The notes: a model not told the origin generated them from the sequence alone. A stretch of DNA of 64,000 bases from Streptomyces sp. DG2A-72 (GCF_030499575.1 NZ_JASTLC010000001.1:6472001-6536000); one strand, 5' to 3'; positions 51,701 to 60,252 are shown, numbered from the stretch's first letter. Numbers and translations are program-made.

Positions 51701-52028
51701 ACAGCCGCTGGTCGAGCTTGCCGGCGGCGACCAGTCGGGCCGCGTCGGCGGGTATGACGAGCGTGTGTCCGTCGGCTTCACGGACCTGCACGGGTATGTG
51801 CTTGCGCCCCTCCGCCCGCTCCAGGCCCACCACTTGGCCCTTCGCGTCCACGGCGATCCGGTCACCCGTGATGAGGGTGATGCGGTGGGGCGCGGCGAGC
51901 TTCGCGGAGCCGGTGGCACCGCTCTGCTCGGGTTCCGCCGACGCCGGGCTGGTCATGCCCGCTGCGAGGGCGACGGCGGCCGCTGTGGCGACAGTGGCCG
52001 CGCCTGCTCTTTTCACTTGTCTGCGCAA
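48723..52028 (-). CDS. Secreted subtilisin-like serine protease (S8), 1101 residues
   Basis: The catalytic triad is visible: Asp in VKIAVLDTGVDATHADL, His in RYGHGTHVASIAAGT and Ser in DGTSMATPHVAGAAAIL, with the oxyanion Asn in AIAAGNSGPESVG. An N-terminal signal peptide and propeptide of about 180 residues precede the catalytic domain; about 600 C-terminal residues form beta-rich domains (VTVPAGGKASVDMSVNTKLG and others), as in large Streptomyces extracellular proteases. The 52028 start is TTG with AGGGGGAAA close by; GTG 52016 is an alternative with a poorer spacing. The gene stands alone, flanked by terminators. It is probably released to digest external protein or process surface proteins. 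Confidence 0.92.
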   Translation of the reverse strand: MRRQVKRAGAATVATAAAVALAAGMTSPASAEPEQSGATGSAKLAAPHRITLITGDRIAVDAKGQVVGLERAEGRKHIPVQVREADGHTLVIPADAARLVAAGKLDQRLFDITELNKTATRSSQKNGLKVIIGYKGAATAAKSDVRDAGTLRRTLTSLNADAVQTPQKDMPELWDAVTNGDKTASGIAHIWLDGVRKASLDKSVPQIGAPKAWAAGYDGKGVKIAVLDTGVDATHADLKNQVVESKNFTTAADATDRYGHGTHVASIAAGTGAKSGGKYKGVAPGAKILNGKVLDDNGFGDDSGILAGMEWAAAQGADVINMSLGGGDTPEIDPLEAAVNKISAETGTLFAIAAGNSGPESVGSPGSADAALTVGAVDDKDVLAPFSSTGPRTGDGAIKPDVTAPGVAITAASAKGSVIAQEVGENPAGYLTIDGTSMATPHVAGAAAILKQQHPDWTYAEIKGALTGSTKGGKYTPFQQGSGRIQVDKAIKQTVIADPVSVSFGTQQWPHTDDTPVTKKLTYRNLGTTAVTLKLTSTATNPKGQAAPAGFFKLGATTVTVPAGGKASVDMSVNTKLGGTVDGAYSAYVTATGGGQSVRTAAAVQREVESYDLKVKHIGKDGQPSEYNTVLLGYAGLGANRNYSVPASESGTTTMRVAKGTYLLDAWIAKDFVTFEGGLDWLVQPRLTVTKDTSVTIDARKTKAADITVPDAAAKQTFGMIGYGYEAAGGGFSFGLDSFADLRMAHLGGEVSGLTQTWNGQWTKGDDTEYDVATTAKVKKIQGDKVRHFKAGELAKVKNDIGAATAGKTGGILTVGAFPEDVVIGNPVEQKLPGTRTLYLSTSDKIEWTYDVQQYGGTDADGFPILEASYTLGNFQKFQGGKTYKKTFNRAVFGPHLNSQFGLFREGNDIYGYLPLFADSVGHAGSSLFTSVNTSLYRNGTKVGSNDDPLLGEDRFKVPSGDAEYKLTTSVKRSVKVAAASTRIDASWTFRSKKPSADFAKLPASTVRFSAATGPDSRVEADKTVKIPVTVQGSAKGSNLKSLTVYVSYDYGQTWKKVTVSGGKITVKNPAKGKAISFHAKITDKKNNKSTISIYNAYYGK

Positions 52029-52151
52029 ATTTCCCCCTACCTGAGGTACCGGGCGAATTCCCTGTTCACCCGGCGGGGGGTCGTCTCGTACGCATGTGCG
52101 TGCGCTCCCCCCGGATGACGCAGTATGCCGGGGGGTGATCAGGCCCTCAAT

Positions 52152-52175
52152 AGAGATCTCAAGAGAGGTCTCAAG
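52152..52175 (+). repeat. Tandem 12-bp repeat upstream of the SDR gene
   Basis: AGAGATCTCAAG is followed directly by AGAGGTCTCAAG, and the first contains the palindrome GAGATCTC. It lies about 72-95 bp before the SDR start codon, where an operator could be placed. Confidence 0.6.
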
Positions 52176-52246
52176 ATGGATGTCGAATTCCGGCCACCGG
52201 TCTCGACGTACCCGGGAAAGACGTATCCGGGGAAAGGGGAGCGGAC

Positions 52247-52996
52247 ATGCTGCTGGAGAACAAGGTGGCCGTGCTGTACGGCGCCGGGGGGCCGATCGGA
52301 GGCGCGGTGGCGCACGCCTTCGCCCGCGAGGGCGCGCGGGTCCATCTCGCCGGACGCACCGCGAAGAAGCTCGACGAACTGGCCGACGAGATCCGTGCGG
52401 AGAACGGTGTGGCGGAGCCGGCCGTCGTCGACGCGCTCGACGAGCGGGCGGTGGACACGTACGTCGACGGCATCGCCGCGCGCGAGGGACGGATCGACAT
52501 CTCGTTCAATGTCATCGGCTACGGCGACGTACAGCAGCCGCTGACCGAGATCACCGTCAGCGACTTCCTCCGGCCGATCACCAACGCGATGCGCAGCCAG
52601 TTCCTCACCACCAGGGCCGCGGCACGCCATATGACCCGGCGCGGGTCGGGCGTGATCCTCGCCTTCGGCGGCGGTGGTCCGCAGACCCTGCCCGGACTGG
52701 GCGGCTTCAAGATCGCCCTCGATGCGCTCGAAGGGCTGCGGAGGCAGTGGGCCGTCGAACTCGGTCCGCACGGCATTCGCGTCGTCACCCTCAAGACGGG
52801 CGGCGTGCCGGAAACGCTGCCCGCCGGGTTCGACGGCGCCCAGGAGATCATCGCCTCCATCGAGCGGGACACGCTGCTGGGGCGTGCGGCGACGCTGAGC
52901 GACGTCGGGGACGTGGCGGCGTTCGTGGCGTCGGACAAGGCACGGACGCTGACGTCGACGGACGTGAACATCTCGTGCGGGGCGATGGTGGATTGA
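52247..52996 (+). CDS. SDR family protein without the catalytic Tyr
   Basis: This 249-residue protein has the Rossmann fold of short-chain dehydrogenases: KVAVLYGAGGPIGGAVAHAF (cofactor Gly motif), VHLAGRT and the C-terminal DVNISCGAMVD. The canonical Y-x-x-x-K active site reads LGGFK (Leu 151, Lys 155), so the catalytic Tyr is missing, and the usual preceding Ser is replaced within FGGGGPQ. It can probably bind NAD(P), but classical oxidoreductase chemistry is doubtful. ATG 52247 follows AAGGGGAGCGGAC. It stands alone, with a tandem repeat upstream that suggests regulation. Confidence 0.82.
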   Translation: MLLENKVAVLYGAGGPIGGAVAHAFAREGARVHLAGRTAKKLDELADEIRAENGVAEPAVVDALDERAVDTYVDGIAAREGRIDISFNVIGYGDVQQPLTEITVSDFLRPITNAMRSQFLTTRAAARHMTRRGSGVILAFGGGGPQTLPGLGGFKIALDALEGLRRQWAVELGPHGIRVVTLKTGGVPETLPAGFDGAQEIIASIERDTLLGRAATLSDVGDVAAFVASDKARTLTSTDVNISCGAMVD

Positions 52997-53016
52997 GGGC
53001 GGTGACGCCGTGAGTG

Positions 53017-53051
53017 GACCGCCGGGTCCCGCCCTCCGGGAAACGGCGGTC
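53017..53051. terminator. Hairpin between convergent SDR and ABC genes
   Basis: GACCGCCG pairs with CGGCGGTC around a 19-base loop; the right arm touches the stop codon of the convergent ABC gene. Confidence 0.55.
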
Positions 53052-53751
53052 ACGCACAGTCGTCGGTGCCCTGGACCGCGTTCTCCTTGACCGTGATGCG
53101 GCCCTTCTCGATGGTGGCCAGGCGTGGGGCCTTCTTCGCGATCGCGGAGTCGTGGGTGACCATGATGAAGGTGAGCCCGAACTCCTTCCACATGGATTCG
53201 AGTACGTCCATGATCTCGTCGCGCATCGACTCGTCGAGGTTGCCGGTGGGTTCGTCGGCGAGCAGCACCTTCGGTTGCTTCACCAGCGCCCGGGCGATCG
53301 CCACGCGCTGCTGCTGGCCGCCGGACATCTCGCCGGGCAGATGCGTGCGGCGTTCGCCGAGGCCGACGGAGTTCAGTGCGTCCGCCGCTCGGTCGCGCCG
53401 CTCGGTCGCCTTCACGCCGAGGGGGACGAGGGCGGTCTCGACGTTCTCCTGTGCGGTGAGGGTGGAGATCAGGTTGAACGCCTGGAAGACGAAGCCGATG
53501 TTTTCGCTCCGGACCTTTGTGAGGCGGGTTTCGGGGAGTTTGGCCAAGTCGGTGCCGTCGAGCACGACTTCACCTGCGGTGGGCCGGTCGAGGGCGCCGA
53601 GCATCTGGAGGAGGGTGGACTTGCCGCCGCCGGTGGGGCCCTGGATGACGAGGCGGTCGCCGTCGGGGATGGTGAGGTCTACGGCGTCGAGGGCGTTGAT
53701 GGATTCCTTGCCTCGGGTGTAGCGCTTGGTGACGTTTCTGAGTTCGTACAT
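53050..53751 (-). CDS. MacB/LolD-type ABC transporter ATPase
   Basis: This 233-residue ATPase is of the MacB/FtsE type. Walker A is GPTGGGKST, the signature is MSGGQQQRVAIARAL, Walker B is VLLADEPTGNLDE, and the switch His is in MVTHDSAIAKKA. The Q-loop segment is FVFQAFNLISTL. It energises the FtsX-like permease encoded upstream on the same strand. ATG 53751 begins the family start MYELRNVTKRY. A 239-bp gap containing dispersed repeat copy 5 separates the two genes. The substrate may be a peptide or lipid, but there is no direct evidence. Confidence 0.9.
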   Translation of the reverse strand: MYELRNVTKRYTRGKESINALDAVDLTIPDGDRLVIQGPTGGGKSTLLQMLGALDRPTAGEVVLDGTDLAKLPETRLTKVRSENIGFVFQAFNLISTLTAQENVETALVPLGVKATERRDRAADALNSVGLGERRTHLPGEMSGGQQQRVAIARALVKQPKVLLADEPTGNLDESMRDEIMDVLESMWKEFGLTFIMVTHDSAIAKKAPRLATIEKGRITVKENAVQGTDDCA

Positions 53752-53814
53752 GTGGGTTGCTCCTGGGTTGGGTTCGGGGGTGGTTCGGGTTGTGTTCGGC
53801 TGCGGGTGAGTGAG

Positions 53815-53842
53815 GGCTGGTCGCGCAGTTCCCCGCGCCCCT
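53815..53842 (+). repeat. Dispersed intergenic repeat, copy 5
   Basis: GGCTGGTCGCGCAG plus TTCCCCGCGCCCCT lies in the gap between the ATPase and permease genes of the ABC exporter, the only copy that sits within an apparent operon. Confidence 0.85.
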
Positions 53843-53990
53843 AGGGGGTTGCAGTCCCGTTGGCCGCCGAAGCGGGCCTGCGCAGCTGCGGGCAGTCGTG
53901 CCGCCTGGGGCGGCACGGGTGGGCGCAGGCGGCACCCCGTCAGCGCCGGGCTGCGCGACCCACCCCCGGCCCAGCCACAGCCGGCGTCAG

Positions 53991-55415
53991 CTACTCGACG
54001 CGGCGCAGTGCGTCCGCCGGGCGGAGCCGTGACGCTCGCCAGCCGCCGAATGCTCCCGCGATCAGACCGCCCGTCACCGCAAGGGCAACCGCGAGGGCAA
54101 CGGTCGTAAGACTGACGGGCGCGGTCAGCGCGACGTCGAGTGTCGTGGACGATGCCTGCCGCTCCGGACCGCCCCCCAATCCACCGCCGCCCAACTGCGC
54201 CTGCAACGTGGGGCTGATGGCCGTCACCACATACGCTCCCGCCAAGCCCAGCGCGATCCCCAGCGCACCGCCCAGCAGCCCGTTGACCATCGCCTCTCCG
54301 ACGACCTGCCGGGTCACCCGCCCCGACTTCCACCCCAGCGCCTTGAGCGTGCCGAACTCCCGCACGCGCCGGGACACGGCCGACGACGTGAGCAGCCCGG
54401 CGACCAGGAACGCCGCCACCAGCACCGCGATCGACAGCCACTTGCCGACGCCGGCCGCGAGGTCGGACGCGGTGGAGAGGGAACCGGAGACGGTGTCCGC
54501 GAGATCGGCGGAGGTCGTCACCGTCGTACCGGAAATGTTCTTCTGGATCTCGGACTTGACGGAGTCGATCTGCTGGGAGTCGGTGGCCTGGACGTAGATC
54601 GTGGTGACCTTGTTCTTGGAGTCGCTGAGGGTCTGTGCCTGCTTCAGCGGGATGTAGAGGTTCGCCGCCGAGTCGCCGCTGTCGGCCGTGGCGATGCCGA
54701 TGACCTCGAACTTGGTGCCCTTGATGGTGACCGTGGAGCCGGCCTTCAGCGACTTCTCCTTGGCGTAGGCGGAGTCGGCGATGACGACCTTGGCGTTGGT
54801 CTCCGACGACGTGAACGTACGACCGCTGGTGATCTTCGAGGAGGTCAGCGGACCGAGCGCCGGCTCGGTGACGTCCGTGCCGTAGACCGAGTAGCTGTCG
54901 ACGTCGAAGTCGGCGCCGCCGCCCCGCACTTCGCCGCCCTGCGGCTGGCTGCCGCCGCCACTGCCACCACCGCCGCCACCACCGCCACCGTCCTGCTGGA
55001 ACTGGCCGGGGGTGAAGTTGCCGTTCACCTTGATGACCTGGAGGCTGAGGCCGCCGACCGCGTCGGAGACGCCGTCCTGGTCGCCGACCTCGGCGATGGT
55101 GGAGTCGGCCAGGGTCTCGAAGCCCTGCACCATGACCCGGTCGCTGCTCTGCTCCTCCTCGCCGTTCTGCGCGTCGAACCGGAAGCGAGGACGCTGCCCT
55201 GAACCATCCGATGATGCCGGGGCCGCCTTGGTGACGGTCATGTCCGTGCCGAGCCCGTACAGCGACTCGAGGACCTTGTCCTGCGCCTTCCCCATGCCGG
55301 ACGACACGGAGTTGACCACGATGACCAGCGCGATGCCCAGCGCAAGGCCGGAGGCGACGACGAGGGCCGCCTTTCTGCGGCTGCGCAGCTCGCGTCTCAG
55401 GTAGGTGAAGAACAT
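53991..55415 (-). CDS. MacB-like ABC transporter permease (FtsX family)
   Basis: This 474-residue permease has an N-terminal helix (ALVVASGLALGIALVIVVNSV), a large extracellular MacB-type domain and three C-terminal helices (VLVAAFLVAGLLTSSAV, LGIALGLAGAYVVTAI, VALAVALAVTGGLIAGAF). The extracellular domain carries a poly-Gly insert around residues 140-160 and Tyr-rich segments. ATG 55415 with a basic first helix is chosen over an earlier in-frame start. It works with the ATPase encoded downstream; unlike Gram-negative MacAB, no membrane-fusion partner is encoded here, which is usual in Gram-positive bacteria. It is divergent from the haemoglobin-fusion gene. Confidence 0.88.
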   Translation of the reverse strand: MFFTYLRRELRSRRKAALVVASGLALGIALVIVVNSVSSGMGKAQDKVLESLYGLGTDMTVTKAAPASSDGSGQRPRFRFDAQNGEEEQSSDRVMVQGFETLADSTIAEVGDQDGVSDAVGGLSLQVIKVNGNFTPGQFQQDGGGGGGGGGSGGGSQPQGGEVRGGGADFDVDSYSVYGTDVTEPALGPLTSSKITSGRTFTSSETNAKVVIADSAYAKEKSLKAGSTVTIKGTKFEVIGIATADSGDSAANLYIPLKQAQTLSDSKNKVTTIYVQATDSQQIDSVKSEIQKNISGTTVTTSADLADTVSGSLSTASDLAAGVGKWLSIAVLVAAFLVAGLLTSSAVSRRVREFGTLKALGWKSGRVTRQVVGEAMVNGLLGGALGIALGLAGAYVVTAISPTLQAQLGGGGLGGGPERQASSTTLDVALTAPVSLTTVALAVALAVTGGLIAGAFGGWRASRLRPADALRRVE

Positions 55416-55576
55416 GTGCCGCAAGCTAGGTACGCACCGTGATGAAGGAATAAGCCCGGCATAAGAGATGCATGAGAAGGCTGTATGTGACCCGGGAACC
55501 AACTTTCGCTGAGCGCTGAGCGGACGCCCCGCCGGAGGAGCAGCTTCCGGCGTACCGCCGTGCTTGTGTGGGTCCT

Positions 55577-56347
55577 ATGACCGCGCACAGCGTCGAATAC
55601 ATCCGGTACCGCATCCCCGAGCAGCAGTCGGCGGAGTTCCTCGCCGCCTACACCCGAGCCGCGGCCCAGCTGGCGGCGGCCCCGCAGTGCGTCTACTACG
55701 AACTCGCGCGCTGTGAGGAGGATTTCGAGCACTTCATCCTGCGCATCACCTGGACCTCGACCGAGGACCACCTGGAAGGCTTCCGGAAGTCGGAGCTGTT
55801 CGCCGACTTCCTCGCCGAGATCCGCCCGTACATCGGCAGCATCGAGGAGATGCGCCACTACAAGCCGACGACGGTACGCGGCACGGGCGCGTCCGTCCCC
55901 ACCCTGTACGCCTGGGCGGGCGGCACGGAGGCCTTCGCCCGGCTGACCGAGGTCTTCTACGACAAGGTCCTCAAGGACGACCTCCTCGCCCCGGTCTTCG
56001 CCGGTCTCGTGCCCGAGCACGCCGAGCACGTCGCCCGCTGGCTCGGCGAGGTCTTCGGCGGCCCGCCCGCCTACTCCGAGACCCAGGGCGGCCACGGCCA
56101 CATGGTCGCCAAGCACTTCGGCCGGAACATCACCGAGCCGCAGCGCCGCCGCTGGGTGAACCTCATCCAGGACGCCGCGGACGAGGCGGGCCTGCCGACG
56201 GACGCCGAGTTCCGCTCGGCGTTCCTGGCGTATGTGGAGTGGGGGACGCGGCTGGCCGTGTACTTCTCCGGCCCGGACGCGAAGCCGCCCGCGGAACAGC
56301 CGGTGCCGAGGTGGACCTGGGGGGCGGCGCCGCCGTATCAGGGGTGA
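55577..56347 (+). CDS. ABM monooxygenase/group II truncated haemoglobin fusion
   Basis: This 256-residue protein has an N-terminal antibiotic-biosynthesis-monooxygenase (ABM) domain (YIRYRIPEQQSAEFLAAYTR, FILRITWTSTEDHLEGFRKS) and a C-terminal group II truncated globin (TLYAWAGGTEAFARLTEVFY, the proximal-type HMVAKHF, and RRWVNLIQDAADEAG). I recall that such a chimera has been described in Streptomyces avermitilis, so it is a known but rare architecture. It probably binds oxygen or another gas at haem and may be linked to oxidative chemistry. ATG 55577 is the start, divergent from the ABC exporter. Confidence 0.9.
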   Translation: MTAHSVEYIRYRIPEQQSAEFLAAYTRAAAQLAAAPQCVYYELARCEEDFEHFILRITWTSTEDHLEGFRKSELFADFLAEIRPYIGSIEEMRHYKPTTVRGTGASVPTLYAWAGGTEAFARLTEVFYDKVLKDDLLAPVFAGLVPEHAEHVARWLGEVFGGPPAYSETQGGHGHMVAKHFGRNITEPQRRRWVNLIQDAADEAGLPTDAEFRSAFLAYVEWGTRLAVYFSGPDAKPPAEQPVPRWTWGAAPPYQG

Positions 56348-56351
56348 GCGG

Positions 56352-57266
56352 TCAGCCGGTCGCCGACCGGCCCGTACCCGCCTTCGTCGCGTCGGCTCCC
56401 CAGCTGGCCAGCAGCCGCAGCGCCTCCGCCGACGGTGACCCCGGCTCCGCGTGGTACGTGTTCAGGGTCTGTTCCGTGCCGTCGGAGAGGCGGAACGACT
56501 CGAAGTTCAAGGTCAGCTCGCCGACCAGGGGATGCCGCAGGCGCTTGACGCCGTAGCCCTTCTCCTTGACGTCATGGGTGGCCCACAGCCGCCGGAACTC
56601 CTCGCTCTTGACAGAGAGTTCGCCGACCAGCGCGGACAGCCGCGGGTCGTCCGGGTGACAGCCCGCGTCCATGCGCAGATAGGCGACCACGTCGGACGCC
56701 TTCTGGTCCCACTCCACGAACAGATCGCGGTACTCCGGCCGCAGGAACACCAGCCGTGCCCAGTTCCGCTCCTGCACCGGCAGCTCCGCCCAGTTGCCGA
56801 AGACCGCCGCCGCCATCCGGTTCCAGGCGAGGATGTCCGAACGCCGGCCCGAGGTGTACGCGGGCACCCCGTCGATCGAGTCCAGCAGCTGCGCCAGCGC
56901 GGGCCGTACCTGCTCCGTCCGCGTGGCCTGCTTCTTCTTGTGCTGCTTGGGCTTCGCCAGGTGGGTCAGATGCGCATGCTCGGCGTCGCTCAGCCGCAGC
57001 GCCCGCGCGATCGCGTCCAGCACCTCCGCCGACACGTTCCGCCCGTTGCCCTGCTCCAGGCGCGTGTAGTACGCCACGGACACCCCGGCCAGCTGTGCCA
57101 GCTCCTCGCGGCGCAGCCCCGGCACCCGGCGGTGCCGCCCGAAGTCCGGCAGCCCGACGTCCTCCGGCTTCAGCCGGGCACGCCGGGTGCGTAGGAACTC
57201 ACTGAGCTCGGCACGCCGGTCCAGGGACCCGCCGGTCTCGTGCACGGGTTCGGGCTGTTCGTCCAT
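56352..57266 (-). CDS. XRE-family HTH regulator with MmyB-like ligand domain
   Basis: This 304-residue regulator has an N-terminal HTH (LRREELAQLAGVSVAYYTRLEQ) and an MmyB-like PAS-type C-terminal domain (AYTSGRRSDILAWNRMAAAV, WARLVFLRPEYRDLFVEW, VGELSVKSEEFRRLWATHDV). The MmyB domain is thought to bind a lipid or fatty acid. ATG 57266 is the start. It is divergent from a zinc alcohol dehydrogenase across 170 bp, an arrangement common in Streptomyces, so it probably controls that gene and itself; an operator was not pinpointed. It converges on the fusion gene with only 4 bp between. Confidence 0.87.
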   Translation of the reverse strand: MDEQPEPVHETGGSLDRRAELSEFLRTRRARLKPEDVGLPDFGRHRRVPGLRREELAQLAGVSVAYYTRLEQGNGRNVSAEVLDAIARALRLSDAEHAHLTHLAKPKQHKKKQATRTEQVRPALAQLLDSIDGVPAYTSGRRSDILAWNRMAAAVFGNWAELPVQERNWARLVFLRPEYRDLFVEWDQKASDVVAYLRMDAGCHPDDPRLSALVGELSVKSEEFRRLWATHDVKEKGYGVKRLRHPLVGELTLNFESFRLSDGTEQTLNTYHAEPGSPSAEALRLLASWGADATKAGTGRSATG

Positions 57267-57436
57267 GCCTCAAGTATTCACGGTCGTACGCACCGGAGCC
57301 TGACTCCAGCAGTAGTAGGAACAGTGAACGTACACAGAACTGTGGCCTGGGTGAATGTCGCCGCGTTCCGCACGCTGGACGTCGTGCCCGGTCAGAAGGC
57401 AGCCGGGCGCACATACCCCGCTAGGAGAACCCCGGC

Positions 57437-58477
57437 ATGACCACTGTTGCTGCATACGCCGCACCCGCCGCCAAGGCTCCGCTCGAGCGCACGACGATCG
57501 AGCGGCGCGCGGTCCGCGAATTCGATGTGCTGATCGACATCAAGTTCGCCGGAATCTGCCACTCGGACATCCACCAGGCCCGCGAGGGCTGGGGCGAGGC
57601 CATCTTCCCGATGGTGCCCGGCCACGAGATCGCCGGCATCGTCTCCGAGGTCGGCCCCGGTGTCACCCAGTTCGCCGTCGGGGACCGTGTCGGCGTCGGC
57701 TGCATGGTCGACTCCTGCCGCGAGTGCGACAACTGCAAGGCCGGCCTGGAGCAGTACTGCACCGGTGGCCACGTCGGCACGTACAACGCCGTCGGCAAGG
57801 ACGGCGAGCCCACCTACGGCGGCTACTCGGAGCAGGTCGTCGTCGACGAGAACTTCGTCGTCCGCATCCCCGACGGGCTGAAGCTCGACGAGGCCGCGCC
57901 GCTGCTGTGCGCCGGCATCACCACCTACTCCCCGCTCAAGCGCTGGAACGTCGGCCCCGGCAAGAAGGTCGCCGTCGTCGGCTTCGGCGGTCTCGGCCAC
58001 ATGGGCGTGAAGATCGCCCACGCGCTCGGCGCCGAGGTGACCGTACTGTCCCAGTCGCTGCGCAAGCAGGAGGACGGCCTGAAGCTGGGCGCCGACCACT
58101 ACTACGCCACCAGTGACCCGAAGACATTCGAGGAGCTGAAGGGCACCTTCGACGTCATCCTGTCGACGGTCTCGGCCCCGCTGAACCTGGACGCGTACCT
58201 GTCCCTCCTGAAGTCCGAAGGCGCCTTCGTGAACGTCGGCGCGCCCGAGGAGCCCGTCTCGCTCAACCTCTTCTCGGTGATCGGCGGCGGCAAGACCCTC
58301 GCCGGCTCCATGATCGGTGGCATCGCCGAGACCCAGGAAATGCTGGACTTCTGCGCCGAGCACGGCTTCGGCGCCGAGATCGAGCTGATTGACGCGGACC
58401 AGATCAACGACGCGTACGAGCGGGTGCTGGCGAGCGACGTCCGGTACCGGTTCGTGATCGACACGGCGACGATCTGA
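57437..58477 (+). CDS. Zinc-dependent NAD(P) alcohol dehydrogenase
   Basis: This 346-residue medium-chain dehydrogenase interconverts alcohols and aldehydes with NAD(P). The catalytic zinc ligands are seen in [10 protein letters not shown] and MVPGHEIAG, the structural-zinc lobe in [17 protein letters not shown], and the cofactor fold in [20 protein letters not shown]. It resembles the YahK/cinnamyl-alcohol-type group. ATG 57437 follows TAGGAGAA. It is divergent from the MmyB-like regulator, which is probably its controller. A strong terminator follows. Confidence 0.92.
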   Translation: MTTVAAYAAPAAKAPLERTTIERRAVREFDVLIDIKFAGICHSDIHQAREGWGEAIFPMVPGHEIAGIVSEVGPGVTQFAVGDRVGVGCMVDSCRECDNCKAGLEQYCTGGHVGTYNAVGKDGEPTYGGYSEQVVVDENFVVRIPDGLKLDEAAPLLCAGITTYSPLKRWNVGPGKKVAVVGFGGLGHMGVKIAHALGAEVTVLSQSLRKQEDGLKLGADHYYATSDPKTFEELKGTFDVILSTVSAPLNLDAYLSLLKSEGAFVNVGAPEEPVSLNLFSVIGGGKTLAGSMIGGIAETQEMLDFCAEHGFGAEIELIDADQINDAYERVLASDVRYRFVIDTATI

Positions 58478-58493
58478 CGTCCGTCCGACGGAT

Positions 58494-58527
58494 GAGGGCC
58501 CCGGAGCCGCACTGCTCCTGGGCCCTC
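58494..58527 (+). terminator. Terminator of the alcohol dehydrogenase gene
   Basis: GAGGGCCC pairs with GGGCCCTC, with an inner GGAGC/GCTCC stem, 17 bp after the stop codon. Confidence 0.8.
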
Positions 58528-58599
58528 GACGCACTCAGCCTCACCGCACGCGACCTCGGAGTAAGTTGATGGGTGAGGTTGCGTGAGGAGGCCCACACG

Positions 58600-58983
58600 A
58601 TGACTGTCGAGCTGAACCACACCATCGTCGCCGCACACGACAAGAAGGCATCGGCCCGGTTCCTCGCCGACATCCTGGGACTGGAAGTCGGCCCGCCGTA
58701 CGGCCCGTTCATCCCCGTCGAGATCCCCAACGGCGTGACGCTCGACTACATGGACACATCCGGCGAGATCACGCCGCAGCACTACGCGTTCCTGGTCTCC
58801 GAGGACGACTTCGACACGATCTTCGCCCGCATCCAGAACGCCGGCCTGACCCACTGGGCGGACCCGCACCACACCCGCCCCGGCGAGATCAACCACAACG
58901 ACGGTGGCCGCGGCACCTACTTCGACGACCCGAACGGCCACAACCTGGAGATCATCACGCGGCCGTACGGGAGCGGGGGTTGA
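58600..58983 (+). CDS. VOC (glyoxalase/bleomycin-resistance) family protein
   Basis: This 127-residue protein has the vicinal-oxygen-chelate fold: VELNHTIVAAHDKKASARFL at the N-terminus with a metal-ligand His, HYAFLVSEDDFDTIFARI, GGRGTYFDDPNGHNLEIITR with the second-half Glu and the diagnostic DPNGH motif. Members act on small molecules or bind drugs; which applies here cannot be told. ATG 58600 with GAGGAGG upstream is chosen; an upstream in-frame start at 58573 lacks one. It stands alone between the dehydrogenase and a convergent secreted-protein gene. Confidence 0.88.
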   Translation: MTVELNHTIVAAHDKKASARFLADILGLEVGPPYGPFIPVEIPNGVTLDYMDTSGEITPQHYAFLVSEDDFDTIFARIQNAGLTHWADPHHTRPGEINHNDGGRGTYFDDPNGHNLEIITRPYGSGG

Positions 58984-59008
58984 GGCGCACAGCGCACTCC
59001 CGGTGTCG

Positions 59009-60022
59009 CTATTCGGCGTCGCCGAAGGTCCACACGGCGCGGGCGCCCGGGCCGACGGCGAGCGTCGACCGCCCGATGCGTTCTTCGTGCCGGTGTCCCA
59101 CGGGCCGGTTGAGCGACATCTCGACCTGCCGCAGTCCCACGTGGTCGCGCGGGGCGGCGTCGATCCGGATCGTGGTCCCGCCGCCCTTCGCCAGGACACC
59201 GCCGCCCGCCACCGGCCCGACCACGAACCCGCCGGCCCGCAGCAGCGGCACCGTGGCGGCGAGATCGCGTGCGGTGACCGCGAGCCGGACCGAGGTCACA
59301 TCACGCATCAGACGGTCGCGGTAGCCGTCGGACAGATAGCGCTCACGGCCGACGTCACCGGGGTGGGCGGCCGGCTCGGTGTTGCTGCGCGGGTCGGCGA
59401 AGTACTCCGGCAGATACTCCATCCCCCAGGCGCCGAAGGCGTCGTACTCGGTCGTCGTGAAGAGGGCGTCGAACCACGGCACCGGTACGCCGTCCCCGAA
59501 GTCACGCGTCTGCCGGAACTCGACCGGCTCGGCGACGCCCTGCTCCCGCAGCCGCTCGGTCACCGTCGCCAGATCCCCGGCCCGCTCGGTCGACACACCC
59601 ATCCCGGCGGAGCCGAAGTTGCCGTCCTGGCCGGGCAGATCGCCCACCCCGAACAGTTCAAGGTAGGTCTCGCGCCCCATCAGGTAGCGACCGGTCCAGG
59701 TCACTCCACCGGCACCGGTCGTCGTACGGACCTGGAAGTTGGCGAAGTCCCGAAGATAGGCCGAGTGCTCGACGGCGTCGGCGGTCTCCCGGTCGAGCAC
59801 ACCGTAGGCGTGGTTGTAGAACAGCAACTGCCGGTCGGACACCGGCCGGTCGGCTTCGGCCTGCGCCATCCCCGTACCCCCCTGGACCGCCGTCACAAGC
59901 GCCACGGCGAGCACCATCACCATCCGCACCATCCGGCGAAGCAGCATGCGAGCGATCGTAGGCCGGAGCCTCGGCGTCCGCTGCGGCTCGGACGGAATCG
60001 CCGGGGGGATGGGGTTTTTCAT
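59009..60022 (-). CDS. Secreted protein, DUF5829-like
   Basis: This protein of about 337 residues has an N-terminal hydrophobic export signal (MVMVLAVALVTAVQGGTGM). The mature part has YNHAYGVLDRETADAVEHSA, GVTWTGRYLMGRETYLELFG, FGDGVPVPWFDALFTTTEYD and a C-terminal half like VOC-type lactone enzymes. I associate this pattern with the DUF5829 family of unknown function. The start is uncertain: ATG 60022 (with 25 extra residues) or ATG 59947, which would begin directly at the signal peptide. Neither has a good ribosome binding site. It converges on the VOC gene and is divergent from msrA. Confidence 0.65.
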   Translation of the reverse strand: MKNPIPPAIPSEPQRTPRLRPTIARMLLRRMVRMVMVLAVALVTAVQGGTGMAQAEADRPVSDRQLLFYNHAYGVLDRETADAVEHSAYLRDFANFQVRTTTGAGGVTWTGRYLMGRETYLELFGVGDLPGQDGNFGSAGMGVSTERAGDLATVTERLREQGVAEPVEFRQTRDFGDGVPVPWFDALFTTTEYDAFGAWGMEYLPEYFADPRSNTEPAAHPGDVGRERYLSDGYRDRLMRDVTSVRLAVTARDLAATVPLLRAGGFVVGPVAGGGVLAKGGGTTIRIDAAPRDHVGLRQVEMSLNRPVGHRHEERIGRSTLAVGPGARAVWTFGDAE

Positions 60023-60252
60023 GAGCGCATCGATCCCCACGATGAGATCCGGGTGGGGTTCTGCCAGTGCGCTCGGTCACGTGCGCAGGTGCGCCGTGAG
60101 GTCCTCTCCCGTCGGATATGGCCCCGGCCGGTCGGACGGGTACGGAATCGCTGGGAACTCTCGCGCGTTGAGGCGGGTGGGCAGGGGATGCCGGTGGTGT
60201 GCGAGCCGAGCAGCCGCCCGAGTGACCGAGCTGACAGATATTGGAGGTCGCA

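Noticed and set aside
48648..52118. A 1156-codon open frame on the plus strand opposite the protease gene
   Set aside because: It is an antisense shadow caused by GC-biased codons; the minus-strand protease has all catalytic motifs and a signal peptide.
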